Shown: piece after piece, positions 34,529 to 42,923 of the stretch
How positions within the stretch are numbered: position 1 is the first letter of the stretch
Layout: each line of letters begins with the position of its first letter
NCBI RefSeq assembly: GCF_030063135.1
Contig: NZ_JASISO010000007.1
Coordinates: 62,001 to 126,000 of the forward strand
Direction: 5' to 3'
Source of the DNA: Streptomyces sp. G-G2
GTDB taxonomy: Bacteria; Actinomycetota; Actinomycetes; Streptomycetales; Streptomycetaceae
DNA length: 64,000 bases
The notes under the pieces: generated by a model
Told to the model about the DNA's origin: nothing
What the model saw: only the letters and a program-made list of their open reading frames with translations
The model's database searches: none
Made by a program: the position numbers and the translations under genes

Positions 34529-36535
34529 ATGGAAGAGCCGCGTCGCCTCGGCGGTCGGTACGAGCTGAGCCATGTGCTCGGCCGCGGTGGCATGGCCGAG
34601 GTCTACCTCGCCCACGACACCCGGCTCGGCCGTACCGTCGCCGTCAAGACACTGCGCGCCGACCTGGCCCGCGACCCGTCCTTCCAGGCACGGTTCCGGC
34701 GCGAGGCCCAGTCGGCGGCCTCGCTCAACCACCCCGCCATCGTCGCCGTGTACGACACCGGCGAGGACTACGTCGACAACATCTCCATCCCGTACATCGT
34801 GATGGAGTACGTCGACGGGTCCACCCTGCGCGAGCTGCTGCACTCCGGCCGCAAGCTGCTGCCCGAGCGCACCCTGGAAATGACCATCGGCATCCTCCAG
34901 GCCCTCGAGTACTCGCACCGCGCCCAGATCGTCCACCGTGACATCAAGCCCGCGAACGTCATGCTGACGCGCACCGGGCAGGTCAAGGTCATGGACTTCG
35001 GCATCGCCCGTGCCATGGGCGACTCCGGCATGACCATGACGCAGACGGCCGCCGTCATCGGTACCGCCCAGTACCTCTCGCCCGAGCAGGCCAAGGGCGA
35101 GCAGGTCGACGCGCGCTCCGACCTCTACTCCGCGGGCTGCCTGCTGTACGAGCTGCTCACGGTCCGGCCGCCCTTCATCGGCGACTCCCCGGTCGCGGTG
35201 GCCTACCAGCACGTGCGCGAGGAACCGCAGCCGCCGAGCAACTTCGACCCCGAGATCACGCCCGAGATGGACGCCATCGTCCTCAAGGCGCTGGTCAAGG
35301 ACCCCGACTACCGCTACCAGTCCGCCGACGAGATGCGCGCCGACATCGAGGCGTGCCTCGACGGCCAGCCCGTCGCCGCGGCCGCCGCCATGGGCGCGGG
35401 CTACGGCGCCTACGGCTACCCGGACCAGGGCCACAACGGCTACGACCAGCCGACCACCGCCCTGCGCTCCAGCGACGCCGGCCAGACCTCGATGATGCCC
35501 CCGATGGCGCCCGGCGGCGACAGCGGTTACGGGTACGGCGACCAGGGCCACGGCGGTTACGACCAGGGCCCGCGCCGCCGCCAGAAGAAGAGCCGGGCCT
35601 CCGCCGTCCTGCTCGTCGCGGCCGGGGTCCTGGTCCTGGTGGGCGCGATCCTGATCGGCCGCTCCCTGGTCAACAACACCGCGGACAACCGGTCGGCCGT
35701 GCCCTCGCTGATCGGCGAGACCCTCGACAAGGCGAGCGGCCACGCGGCGAACGTCGGGCTGAAGGTAGAGAAGGAAGCCGAGGAGCCCTGCGAGGGCCAG
35801 CCCAAGGGCAACATCTGCTCGCAGAGCCCGGCGCCCGACGCCAAGGCCGACAAGAACTCGGTCATCAAGGTGAAGGTGTCCACGGGCCCGCTCAAGGTCC
35901 AGGTCCTCGACGTGATGCGGCTCCCCTTCGACCAGGCCGAGGCCTCGCTCAAGGGCAAGGGCTTCCAGGTCGAGCGCAAGAACCAGGAGTCCGAGAGCAC
36001 TCCGGGCACCGTGCTCACCCAGGACCCCAAGGGCGGCTCCTCGGTCGACAAGGGCTCGGTCGTCACGCTGACCGTGGCCAAGGAGGTCTCCAAGGCGACC
36101 GTCCCCGACCTGACGGGCAAGACCAGGGAGCAGGCGGTCAAGCTCCTGACCGAGGCGAAGCTGAAGCTCGGCAGCACCACGGAGGCCGATTCCTCGGCGG
36201 CGCCCAAGACGATCATCGGGCAGGCGCTGGACCCGGGTTCGCAGACCGACGTGGGCACCGCGGTGAACGTGACCATCGCCAAGGCCGCCCAGGCGACCAC
36301 CGTGCCCTTCCTGGGCGGAAAGACGGTGGCCCAGGCGCGGCAGGAGCTGACGGCGCGCGGGCTGAGCCTCGGCGCGATCCTCTCCGGTCCCGGTGACGAC
36401 AACGCGACGATCCTGAGCACCGACCCGGGCTTCGGCCAGCCGGTCGCCGCGGGTACCGCGGTCAACGTCAACACCATGCCGGGCCAGCAGAACGGCCAGG
36501 GCGGGCTCCTCGGCGGGATCGGCAACCGTCGCTGA
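34529..36535 (+). CDS. pknB: PASTA-domain Ser/Thr protein kinase PknB
   Basis: 668 residues. Hanks-type kinase: GRGGMAEVYLAHD, AVKTL lysine, VHRDIKPANVML, DFGIARAMG, SPEQAKGEQ. A Gly/Tyr linker precedes one membrane helix (ASAVLLVAAGVLVLVGAIL), then four extracellular PASTA repeats that bind muropeptides or lipid II. It is the sensor kinase of the cluster; FhaA, FhaB and wall synthases are expected targets. Start ATG 34529 follows GGAGAGG; 155 bp separate it from pbpA with a possible -10 TAGCCT at 34455, so it may have its own promoter. Confidence 0.95.
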   Translation: MEEPRRLGGRYELSHVLGRGGMAEVYLAHDTRLGRTVAVKTLRADLARDPSFQARFRREAQSAASLNHPAIVAVYDTGEDYVDNISIPYIVMEYVDGSTLRELLHSGRKLLPERTLEMTIGILQALEYSHRAQIVHRDIKPANVMLTRTGQVKVMDFGIARAMGDSGMTMTQTAAVIGTAQYLSPEQAKGEQVDARSDLYSAGCLLYELLTVRPPFIGDSPVAVAYQHVREEPQPPSNFDPEITPEMDAIVLKALVKDPDYRYQSADEMRADIEACLDGQPVAAAAAMGAGYGAYGYPDQGHNGYDQPTTALRSSDAGQTSMMPPMAPGGDSGYGYGDQGHGGYDQGPRRRQKKSRASAVLLVAAGVLVLVGAILIGRSLVNNTADNRSAVPSLIGETLDKASGHAANVGLKVEKEAEEPCEGQPKGNICSQSPAPDAKADKNSVIKVKVSTGPLKVQVLDVMRLPFDQAEASLKGKGFQVERKNQESESTPGTVLTQDPKGGSSVDKGSVVTLTVAKEVSKATVPDLTGKTREQAVKLLTEAKLKLGSTTEADSSAAPKTIIGQALDPGSQTDVGTAVNVTIAKAAQATTVPFLGGKTVAQARQELTARGLSLGAILSGPGDDNATILSTDPGFGQPVAAGTAVNVNTMPGQQNGQGGLLGGIGNRR

Positions 36536-36583
36536 CCCGGGGAACGAACCCGCGGGCCGCCTGAGGCCCGTACACGGCTCAAC

Positions 36584-36619
36584 GACGGAAGCTCTGGCCC
36601 TTGGGCCAGAGCTTCCGTC
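36584..36619. terminator. Hairpin between pknB and the converging sortase genes
   Basis: 17-bp perfect inverted repeat (arm GACGGAAGCTCTGGCCC), two-base loop, placed between converging genes; works as a bidirectional terminator. Confidence 0.85.
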
Positions 36620-36662
36620 ATGTCCGCCACAGGCCCGCCGAGGGGCCTTCCCGGGGCCGCCG

Positions 36663-37391
36663 CTAGCGCAGCTCGGCCGGCGGGGTGCGCTTCGCGTCCA
36701 CCTTCTCCGTGCGCACCAGCTCGCCCCACACGACGTACCGGAACTTCGAGGTGTAGACCGGGGTGCAGGTCGTCAGCGTGATGTAGCGGCCGGGAGCGGT
36801 CTTCCCCGACTCCTTCGGGACCGGGTTGATCACGTCGGTGTTGTACTTCGAGGTCTGGCGCAGTTCGGCGAAGACCTTGTAGACGTACCAGGTGTCACGG
36901 GTCTCGAAGACGACCGCGTCACCCGTCTTCACCTTGTCGATGTTGTGGAACTTCGCCCCGTGCCCGTCCCGGTGGGCCGCCAGCGTGAAGTTGCCCTGCT
37001 TGTCCCACGGCAGCGCCGACTTCACCGGCTCCGTGTAGTACCCGGCCACGCCGTCGTTGATGACGTCGGCCGAGGTCCCGCTCTTGACGAGGACCTCGCC
37101 GTTCTTCATCGCCGGTACGTGCAGGAAGCCGATGCCGTCCTGGGTGTCCAGGGCTCCCGCCTCGGGGGTCGCCGCGGGCGGCGGCGTCTGCCACTGCTGG
37201 CGGACCGTGTCCCCGCGCCGCGCGGCGTTCCGGTCGGCGAGGACGTTCGTCCACCACAGCGAGTACGCCACGAACAGGGCGAGCACCAGGCCCACCGTGA
37301 TCAGCAGTTCGCCCAGCAGGCTCAGGAAACCGGCGAGCCGGTTGCGGCTGCGGGCACGGGCGCGGGGAGCGGCGCGGCGGGCACGTGACAC
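36663..37391 (-). CDS. srtE2: Class E sortase (SrtE2-like)
   Basis: 242 residues. A basic N-terminus and one membrane helix (LLITVGLVLALFVAYSLWW) precede the sortase barrel with catalytic His in LAAHRDGHGAKF, Cys in YITLTTCTPV and Arg in SKFRYVVWG. Class E enzymes of Streptomyces attach LAXTG proteins such as long chaplins to peptidoglycan. Two srtE genes next to pknB are known in Streptomyces; which of the two is E1 or E2 is assigned by position only. GTG start at 37391 with GAGGAA upstream. Confidence 0.85.
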   Translation of the reverse strand: MSRARRAAPRARARSRNRLAGFLSLLGELLITVGLVLALFVAYSLWWTNVLADRNAARRGDTVRQQWQTPPPAATPEAGALDTQDGIGFLHVPAMKNGEVLVKSGTSADVINDGVAGYYTEPVKSALPWDKQGNFTLAAHRDGHGAKFHNIDKVKTGDAVVFETRDTWYVYKVFAELRQTSKYNTDVINPVPKESGKTAPGRYITLTTCTPVYTSKFRYVVWGELVRTEKVDAKRTPPAELR

Positions 37392-37448
37392 TGCGGGTGG
37401 TTCCTCTGCGGGGCTAGGGGGCTGCGGGAGGGCGGACGTCAGCGGGTG

Positions 37449-38297
37449 TCACCGCTGTGCGAGGGCGGGGGGCGCGCCCTTGTCGCGGGGGCGTTCCTCG
37501 ACCATCTTCCCCCAGACGATCAGCCGGTACGTGCTGGTGAATTCGGGGGTGCAGGTCGTCAGCGTGATGTACCGGCCGGGCGCGGTGAACCCCGATCCCT
37601 CGGGGACCGGCTTGATGACCGAGACGTTCGTCGGCGGGGTCTGCGCGAGCACCGAGGTCATCTCGTACGTGTAGTACGCGTCCCGCGTCTCCACCACGAC
37701 CTTGTCCCCCGCCTCCAGGCGGTTGATGTAGCGGAACGGTTCGCCATGGGTGTTGCGGTGGCCCGCCACCGCGAAGTTGCCCCGCTGGTCGGACGGCATC
37801 GCCGACTGCGGGGAGCCCTCACCGCCGTAGTGCCCGACCATGCCCCGGTCCAGCACCTTCGGTTTGCTGATCCCCTCCGCCACCGGAACCTTCACGTCCA
37901 GTTTGGGGATGTAGAGGATCGCGAAGCCCTGGCCGGGCGAGAACGCGGCGACCGGCGGGGCCGCCCCCTCCGTGTCCCAGTCGCTGCGCAGGGACCCGGC
38001 GGCGCCGTTCGCCTCGCGCGCGGCCAGCACGTTGGTGTACCAGAGCTGGTAGGTGACGAAGAGCAGCATCACCAGGCCGAGGGTGATGAACAGTTCCCCG
38101 GCCAGTCGGCTCGCGACCACCACCGGGCCGCCGCCGGGGCGCCGCCGCGCCCGTCGGCGCGTACCGCCCCCGCGCGGGGCGGCGCCCGCCCCGCGCCGTC
38201 CGCGGCCCCGCCGGGAGGCCCGCTTGGCGGCCTCCTGAGCGGCCCTGCGCCGCGCGGCCCGGCCCTCGGAAGGGGCGGGCGGCGCGAGGGCGGTCAC
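37449..38297 (-). CDS. srtE1: Class E sortase (SrtE1-like)
   Basis: 282 residues. A long Arg/Ala/Gly-rich cytoplasmic N-terminus (about 65 residues) and a membrane helix (LFITLGLVMLLFVTYQLWY) lead to the catalytic barrel with His in AGHRNTHGEPF, Cys in YITLTTCTPEF and Arg in STYRLIVWG. Same family as the neighbour at 36663 and probably a duplicate of it. Its GTG overlaps the pabA stop by four bases, so it is expressed behind pabA. Confidence 0.85.
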   Translation of the reverse strand: MTALAPPAPSEGRAARRRAAQEAAKRASRRGRGRRGAGAAPRGGGTRRRARRRPGGGPVVVASRLAGELFITLGLVMLLFVTYQLWYTNVLAAREANGAAGSLRSDWDTEGAAPPVAAFSPGQGFAILYIPKLDVKVPVAEGISKPKVLDRGMVGHYGGEGSPQSAMPSDQRGNFAVAGHRNTHGEPFRYINRLEAGDKVVVETRDAYYTYEMTSVLAQTPPTNVSVIKPVPEGSGFTAPGRYITLTTCTPEFTSTYRLIVWGKMVEERPRDKGAPPALAQR

Positions 38298-38932
38298 GCG
38301 AAGGCCTTGCCCACCACCGGGGCCAGCCCCACCGAACGTTCCACGGCGTCCGCGTCACCGCAGCGCACCAGCCAGTTGGCGAGCATCTTGTGCCCCCACT
38401 CGGTCAGCACCGACTCGGGGTGGAACTGCACGCCCTCGACGTCGTGCTCCCGGTGGCGCAGTCCCATGATGATCCCGTCCTCGGTCCGCGCCGTGACCTC
38501 CAGCTCGGCCGGGAGCGTCAGCGGCTCGGCGGCGAGGGAGTGGTAGCGGGTCGCGGTGAAGGGCGACGGCAGCCCGGCGAAGACGCCCTGGCCCTCATGG
38601 ACCACCGGGGAGGTCTTGCCGTGCAGCAGCTCGGGAGCGCGGCCGACGACCCCGCCGTAGGCCACAGCCATCGACTGCATGCCCAGGCACACACCGAAGA
38701 CCGGGACGCCGGTCCGCGCGCAGTGGCGGACCATCTCGACGCAGACCCCGGCCTCCTCGGGCGTGCCCGGGCCGGGGGAGAGCAGGACCCCGTCGAAGCC
38801 GTCCTGCGCGTGGGCGAGCGCGACCTCGTCGTTGCGCAGCACCTCGCACTCGGCGCCGAGCTGGTAGAGGTACTGGACCAGGTTGAAGACAAAGCTGTCG
38901 TAGTTGTCCACGACCAGAATGCGCGCGTTCAC
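38294..38932 (-). CDS. pabA: Glutamine amidotransferase, PabA/TrpG
   Basis: 212 residues, type 1 glutamine amidotransferase: opening ILVVDNYDSFVFNLVQYL, catalytic Cys in VFGVCLGMQSM and the His-Glu pair in GVQFHPESVLTEWG. It supplies ammonia to chorismate for 4-amino-4-deoxychorismate (folate) or anthranilate; the synthase partner is not here. The GTG start at 38932 overlaps the small upstream gene and its stop overlaps the sortase start. Confidence 0.9.
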   Translation of the reverse strand: MNARILVVDNYDSFVFNLVQYLYQLGAECEVLRNDEVALAHAQDGFDGVLLSPGPGTPEEAGVCVEMVRHCARTGVPVFGVCLGMQSMAVAYGGVVGRAPELLHGKTSPVVHEGQGVFAGLPSPFTATRYHSLAAEPLTLPAELEVTARTEDGIIMGLRHREHDVEGVQFHPESVLTEWGHKMLANWLVRCGDADAVERSVGLAPVVGKAFA

Positions 38933-39105
38933 CGGGTGGCTCCCGAACCTTCGTCGACGGTCACATCGTTGAACGGAAGGAGCGGTTCGGCCCACGGGAA
39001 GACGTACTGGAACAGTACGAACACCACCGCGAGGACCAGTACGAGGGAGATCAGCGCGCGTACCCACGCGTTGCCCGGCAGATGCCGCCAGATCCAGCCG
39101 TACAT
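38929..39105 (-). CDS. 58-residue single-pass membrane protein
   Basis: MYGWIWRHLPGNAWVRALI... encodes one membrane helix (ALISLVLVLAVVFVLFQYVF) and an acidic tail ending DEGSGATR. It overlaps pabA by four bases (GTGA), so the reading frame is very probably used. The position, just ahead of pabA and the sortases, suggests an envelope protein. No known domain is recognised. Confidence 0.75.
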   Translation of the reverse strand: MYGWIWRHLPGNAWVRALISLVLVLAVVFVLFQYVFPWAEPLLPFNDVTVDEGSGATR

Positions 39106-39185
39106 GCCGTCCGCGTCCCTTTCCCTTCACGTACCGCGGGAGCGGTACCCGCAACAGCCTAAAGGCAGCGGGCGTGCACGGTGGG

Positions 39186-39983
39186 TCAGCCGGTCAATCC
39201 CCCCGGTTCACCCTGCTCGGCCGTCCTGGTCTGGGTGAGTTCCGCCCAAATGATCAGTCGGTGGCTGTGACCCCACTCCGGATCGCAGGTGGTCAGGGTG
39301 AGATAGCGGCCGGGCCCGGTGAAGGGCGACTCGCGGGGCACCGGATCGACCACGCCGACGTCCGTCGGCAGGGTCCGCAGTGGCCGGTTCCGGACGGTGT
39401 ACGTGTACCGGGCGACGGCGTCCTTGACGATCACCAGGTCGCCGGGGCGCAGCTCGGGGAAGTCCTTGAAGGGGTCGCCGTACGTGCGCCGGTGCCCGGC
39501 CACCGAGAAGTTCCCCCCGGCTCCGGGGCGTGCGGTGTCCTCGTAGTGGCCGAGGCCCTTCTTCAGCACGTCGGTGCCGGTGCCCTCCAGGACGGGCTTC
39601 TTCCAGTCCGGGCCGAAGCGCGGGATGTACATCTCGGCGAAGGCCCGGCCCTGGGGGAGGGGGGCGGGCGCCGGGGCCGGTGCCGGTGTGGCCGGTGGGC
39701 TCTGGGAGGTCCGCGGGGACTGCGGGACGGACGGGCCCGGGCCCGGGGCGGCCGCCGACCAGCCGGTGTGCAGCCGGTCCATCTCCCCCGCCATGGCCTG
39801 GTCGGCCTTGACCCCGGTCCAGAGCAGGATGTAGGCGACGAAGAGCACGATCAGCGTGCCGGCCGTCAGGCACACCTCGCTGAACGTCCGCACCAGCAGG
39901 CGCAGTACGGCCTGGGCGGACGGGCGCCGCCCCGGCTCAGGACGCCGACGCGGACGCGGACGCGGACTGCACGGGCTTCGCAT
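39186..39983 (-). CDS. Third class E sortase
   Basis: 265 residues. One membrane helix (VCLTAGTLIVLFVAYILLW), a Pro/Ala-rich stalk (about residues 75-115), then the sortase barrel: catalytic His in VAGHRRTYGDPF, Cys in YLTLTTCDPEW and Arg in HSHRLIIWA. The ATG at 39983 lies 47 bases inside the end of the DUF881 gene in another frame, and the shared DNA is low-complexity (Arg/Pro versus Ala/Ser). A substrate is not visible in the window. Confidence 0.85.
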   Translation of the reverse strand: MRSPCSPRPRPRRRPEPGRRPSAQAVLRLLVRTFSEVCLTAGTLIVLFVAYILLWTGVKADQAMAGEMDRLHTGWSAAAPGPGPSVPQSPRTSQSPPATPAPAPAPAPLPQGRAFAEMYIPRFGPDWKKPVLEGTGTDVLKKGLGHYEDTARPGAGGNFSVAGHRRTYGDPFKDFPELRPGDLVIVKDAVARYTYTVRNRPLRTLPTDVGVVDPVPRESPFTGPGRYLTLTTCDPEWGHSHRLIIWAELTQTRTAEQGEPGGLTG

Positions 39984-40728
39984 AGTGGAGGTCCACTGTG
40001 CCGGAGTACCCCGGAAGTGTCAGCGCCTTCTGCTCCTCGACTTTCCAGCCCAGGCCGTAGGCCGTGACGTACAGCTGGTAGTTCTGGATGGCGGGCGAGG
40101 CGCCGAGCGCCTTGCGCAGCGCGCCCGGGTCGCCGATCGCCGTGACCTTGTACGGGGGCGAGTACACCCGGCCCTGGAGGATCAGGGTGTTGCCCACGCA
40201 GCGCACGGCGCTGGTGGAGATCAGCCGCTGGTCCATGACCTGGATGCCGCGGGCGCCCCCCTGCCACAGGGCGTTCACCACCGCCTGGAGGTCCTGCTGG
40301 TGGATCACCAGGTCGTTGGGCTGCGGCTCGGGGACGTTGGGGATCCGGGCTGTGGCGTTCGGCGGAGCGTCGTTCAGAGTCACCGAGAGGGCCTTTCCGG
40401 ACAGCTCCTCGGTGCCCGCCGCGCCGCGCAGGGCGGCGAGTCTGGCGTCCTCGGCCTTGGTGCTGCCGTCGTCGCGCTCGGCGAGCGCGTCGACCTGGCG
40501 GCGGACCTCGGCGGTGCTCGCGTCCAGTTCGGCGTTGTTCTGGCTGCGCTCGTGGATCAGGTCCGACAGCTTCAGCAGCGAACCGTCCGTGCGGATGTTC
40601 GTACCCTTGGACGTGTTGAAGCTGGTGACGAAAATGAGGCCTGCCAGGGCGAACACGGCGGCCGTCAGCAGCCGGGCCGGTCTGACCCGGCGACGGGGAC
40701 CCGCGGAGGAGTCGTCGGAATTGCTCAA
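39937..40728 (-). CDS. DUF881 family membrane protein
   Basis: 263 residues from a TTG start at 40728 with AAGGAGAAGGG upstream; a GTG farther up is less well placed. One membrane helix (LLTAAVFALAGLIFVTSF), a coiled-coil-prone stretch (SDLIHERSQNNAELDASTAE), then the DUF881 domain with NDLVIHQQDLQAVVNALW and GGARGIQVMDQRLIST. DUF881 genes accompany crgA and division genes in actinobacteria; function unknown. The C-terminal Ser/Ala repeat overlaps the sortase gene. Confidence 0.82.
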   Translation of the reverse strand: MSNSDDSSAGPRRRVRPARLLTAAVFALAGLIFVTSFNTSKGTNIRTDGSLLKLSDLIHERSQNNAELDASTAEVRRQVDALAERDDGSTKAEDARLAALRGAAGTEELSGKALSVTLNDAPPNATARIPNVPEPQPNDLVIHQQDLQAVVNALWQGGARGIQVMDQRLISTSAVRCVGNTLILQGRVYSPPYKVTAIGDPGALRKALGASPAIQNYQLYVTAYGLGWKVEEQKALTLPGYSGTVDLHYAKPVQSASASASAS

Positions 40729-40820
40729 CGTACCCTTCTCCTTCAACGCCGCTAGACCCACTACGCTAACGGACGCCCGGGGGAGGCAAGGTCCCCAGCG
40801 CATCGACAGGAGAGACCCTC

Positions 40821-41075
40821 GTGCCGAAGTCACGTATCCGCAAGAAGGACGACTACACCCCGCCGCCGACGAGGCAGGCGCAGACCATCAGGTTGACGAA
40901 CCGCAGCTGGGTGGCTCCAGTGATGCTGGCGTTCTTCCTCATTGGTCTCGCATGGATCGTCGTCTTTTATGTGACCGACACCCAGCTGCCGATCGAATCT
41001 CTCGGCAATTGGAACATTGTGGTCGGTTTTGGCTTCATCGCGGCAGGCTTCGGCGTATCCACGCAGTGGAAGTAG
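40821..41075 (+). CDS. crgA: Cell division protein CrgA
   Basis: 84 residues with two membrane helices ([18 protein letters not shown] and [19 protein letters not shown]) and the conserved [12 protein letters not shown] start. CrgA coordinates FtsZ and septation in Streptomyces hyphae. Divergent from DUF881 with 92 bp between them. GACAGGAG precedes its ATG. Confidence 0.95.
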   Translation: MPKSRIRKKDDYTPPPTRQAQTIRLTNRSWVAPVMLAFFLIGLAWIVVFYVTDTQLPIESLGNWNIVVGFGFIAAGFGVSTQWK

Positions 41076-41160
41076 CCGCGACGCGGCGCGGCGGCAACCG
41101 GTCGGCGGCCAGGCGGTAGCAGGGCAGTAACGACGGCCGGAAGCAAGCTCTCCCCATGAG

Positions 41161-41213
41161 TTATCCACAGCGTCATCCACACCTGAGGAAAAAGGCAGAA
41201 GATCTGTGGATAA
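41161..41213. promoter_or_regulatory. DnaA box cluster downstream of crgA
   Basis: Two perfect boxes in opposite orientation (TTATCCACA at 41161-41169 and TGTGGATAA at 41205-41213) with a one-mismatch box TCATCCACA at 41173-41181 between them, and a weaker TGTGGAGAG at 41217. The cluster lies in the gap between converging crgA and the rhomboid gene. Confidence 0.7.
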
Positions 41214-41250
41214 CTCTGTGGAGAGTTGACGCCAGTATGACCGGACAGGA

Positions 41251-42147
41251 CTAGACCAGCTCTGCTGTCCGGATGAGTACGACGGCCCCCGCCAGCAGGA
41301 ACACGGCCGCACAGGTGCCCCACTGGACCAGTGCCCGCCGTCTCCCGGCCGCGGCCGAAGGCACCAGCATGCCCAGTCCCACCAGGGCCCCGGTGACCAG
41401 CCCCCCGATGTGGGCCTGCCAGGAGATCTCCCCGCTCCCGCCGATCGGTACGAAGGTCAGCACCAGCATCAGCAGGACCATCACGGCGATCGGGCGCATG
41501 CTGTGCCGCATCCGCCGGATCAGTACGACGGTGGCTCCGAGCAGCCCGAAGATCGCGCCGGAGGCCCCCAGCGTGGGCATGTTCGGCGGGGTCAGCAGAT
41601 AGACCAGCGCGCTGCCGCCCAGCCCCGAGAGCAGGTACACCGCGAGGTAGCGGGCCCGGCCCAGCGCGGCCTCCAGCGGGGCGCCCAGGAACCACAGCGC
41701 GGTCATGTTCCCGATGATGTGCAGCCACTGCTCGTGCAGGAAGACCGAGGTCAGCAGCCGGTAGTACTGGCCGGTGGAGACGCCTTCGAGCGGGCCGCCG
41801 AGGTAGTCGACGTAGCGCCCGAGGAGTTCCAGCGGGGTCAGCAGCGCCGGAGCGGCGAGGACCGCGAGGAACACCGCGGCGTTGATCCCCATCAGGGTCT
41901 TGGTGGCGAGCGCGGTGTCCGTGACCACGACCCCGCCCGCGATGTTGCGCGCACTGGCGGCGGCGGCGCCGTGGCCCGTACCGGAGCCGGACCGTACGCA
42001 TTGCGGGCACTGGAAGCCGACCGAGGCGCTGATCATGCAGTCGGGGCAGATCGGGCGCTCACAGCGGGTGCAGCTGATTCCGGTCGCGCGGTCCGGGTGC
42101 CGGTAGCAGCCCGGTACGCGTCCGGTGTCCGGCCGGTCGGTGTCCAT
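41251..42147 (-). CDS. Rhomboid family intramembrane serine protease
   Basis: 298 residues. An N-terminal zinc-ribbon-like segment has CYRHP, CTRCERPICPDC and CPQC cysteines. Six or so membrane helices follow, with the catalytic Ser in LGASGAIFGLLGA and His in WQAHIGGLVTGALVG. Cleaves membrane proteins within the bilayer; the substrate is unknown. GAGGGAGGGG precedes the ATG at 42147. Confidence 0.92.
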   Translation of the reverse strand: MDTDRPDTGRVPGCYRHPDRATGISCTRCERPICPDCMISASVGFQCPQCVRSGSGTGHGAAAASARNIAGGVVVTDTALATKTLMGINAAVFLAVLAAPALLTPLELLGRYVDYLGGPLEGVSTGQYYRLLTSVFLHEQWLHIIGNMTALWFLGAPLEAALGRARYLAVYLLSGLGGSALVYLLTPPNMPTLGASGAIFGLLGATVVLIRRMRHSMRPIAVMVLLMLVLTFVPIGGSGEISWQAHIGGLVTGALVGLGMLVPSAAAGRRRALVQWGTCAAVFLLAGAVVLIRTAELV

Positions 42148-42216
42148 CGGTCCCCTCCCTCGTGGCGGTGCCGTCGTCACAACGAATACGGACGGGCGGG
42201 GGGCATTGGTTCCGGG

Positions 42217-42744
42217 TCAGCGCTCTTCGATCAGCACGGACTTGATCACCACGTCGTCCACGGGACGGTCGGTGCGCGGGTTGGTCTTGCCGCCCGCGAT
42301 GGCGGTGACGACGGCCTGACTGGCCTTGTCGGTGATCTCGCCGAAGATCGTGTGCTTGCGGGTCAGCCAGGCGGTGGGGGCGACGGTGATGAAGAACTGC
42401 GAGCCGTTGGTGCCCGGCCCGGAGTTCGCCATGGCCAGCAGGAACGGCTTGGTGAAGGCCAGGTCGGGGTGGAACTCGTCGGCGAACTGGTAGCCGGGGC
42501 CACCGGTGCCGTTGCCCAGCGGGTCGCCGCCCTGGATCATGAAACCGCTGATCACACGGTGGAAGAGGGTCCCGTCGTAGAACGGGTCGGTGGTCTTCTG
42601 ACCGTCCGAGGGGCGGGTCCACTCGCGGTCGCCCTTGGCGAGCTCCACGAAGTTCCGGACGGTCTTCGGCGCGTGGTTCGCCAGCAGCTCGATCTCGATG
42701 TCGCCGTGGTTCGTCTGGAGAGTGGCGAAAAGCTTCGCGGCCAC
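42217..42744 (-). CDS. ppiA: Cyclophilin-type peptidyl-prolyl cis-trans isomerase
   Basis: 175 residues. Cyclophilin core: FHRVISGFMIQGGDP, GPGYQFADEF, LLAMANSGPGTNGSQFFIT and HTIFGEI. Cytoplasmic form without signal peptide. Start GTG 42744 follows GGAAGG; upstream in-frame ATGs near 42765 are less likely. Confidence 0.92.
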   Translation of the reverse strand: MAAKLFATLQTNHGDIEIELLANHAPKTVRNFVELAKGDREWTRPSDGQKTTDPFYDGTLFHRVISGFMIQGGDPLGNGTGGPGYQFADEFHPDLAFTKPFLLAMANSGPGTNGSQFFITVAPTAWLTRKHTIFGEITDKASQAVVTAIAGGKTNPRTDRPVDDVVIKSVLIEER

Positions 42745-42923
42745 GAGTCTGCCTTCCATCGTCATCGTCATCATTGGTCGGCAAATCTTCCCACGGAGTG
42801 CTCCGTGCCGGAGAAATCGGCCACTCGTATGCCCTGTCGGCCATGCCTCGGCGCGGTAACACAGGCATGATCCGACAAAGGGTGGAAAGGTGAACTGTGT
42901 CCGCCACCGAGGAGGAGGATCCC

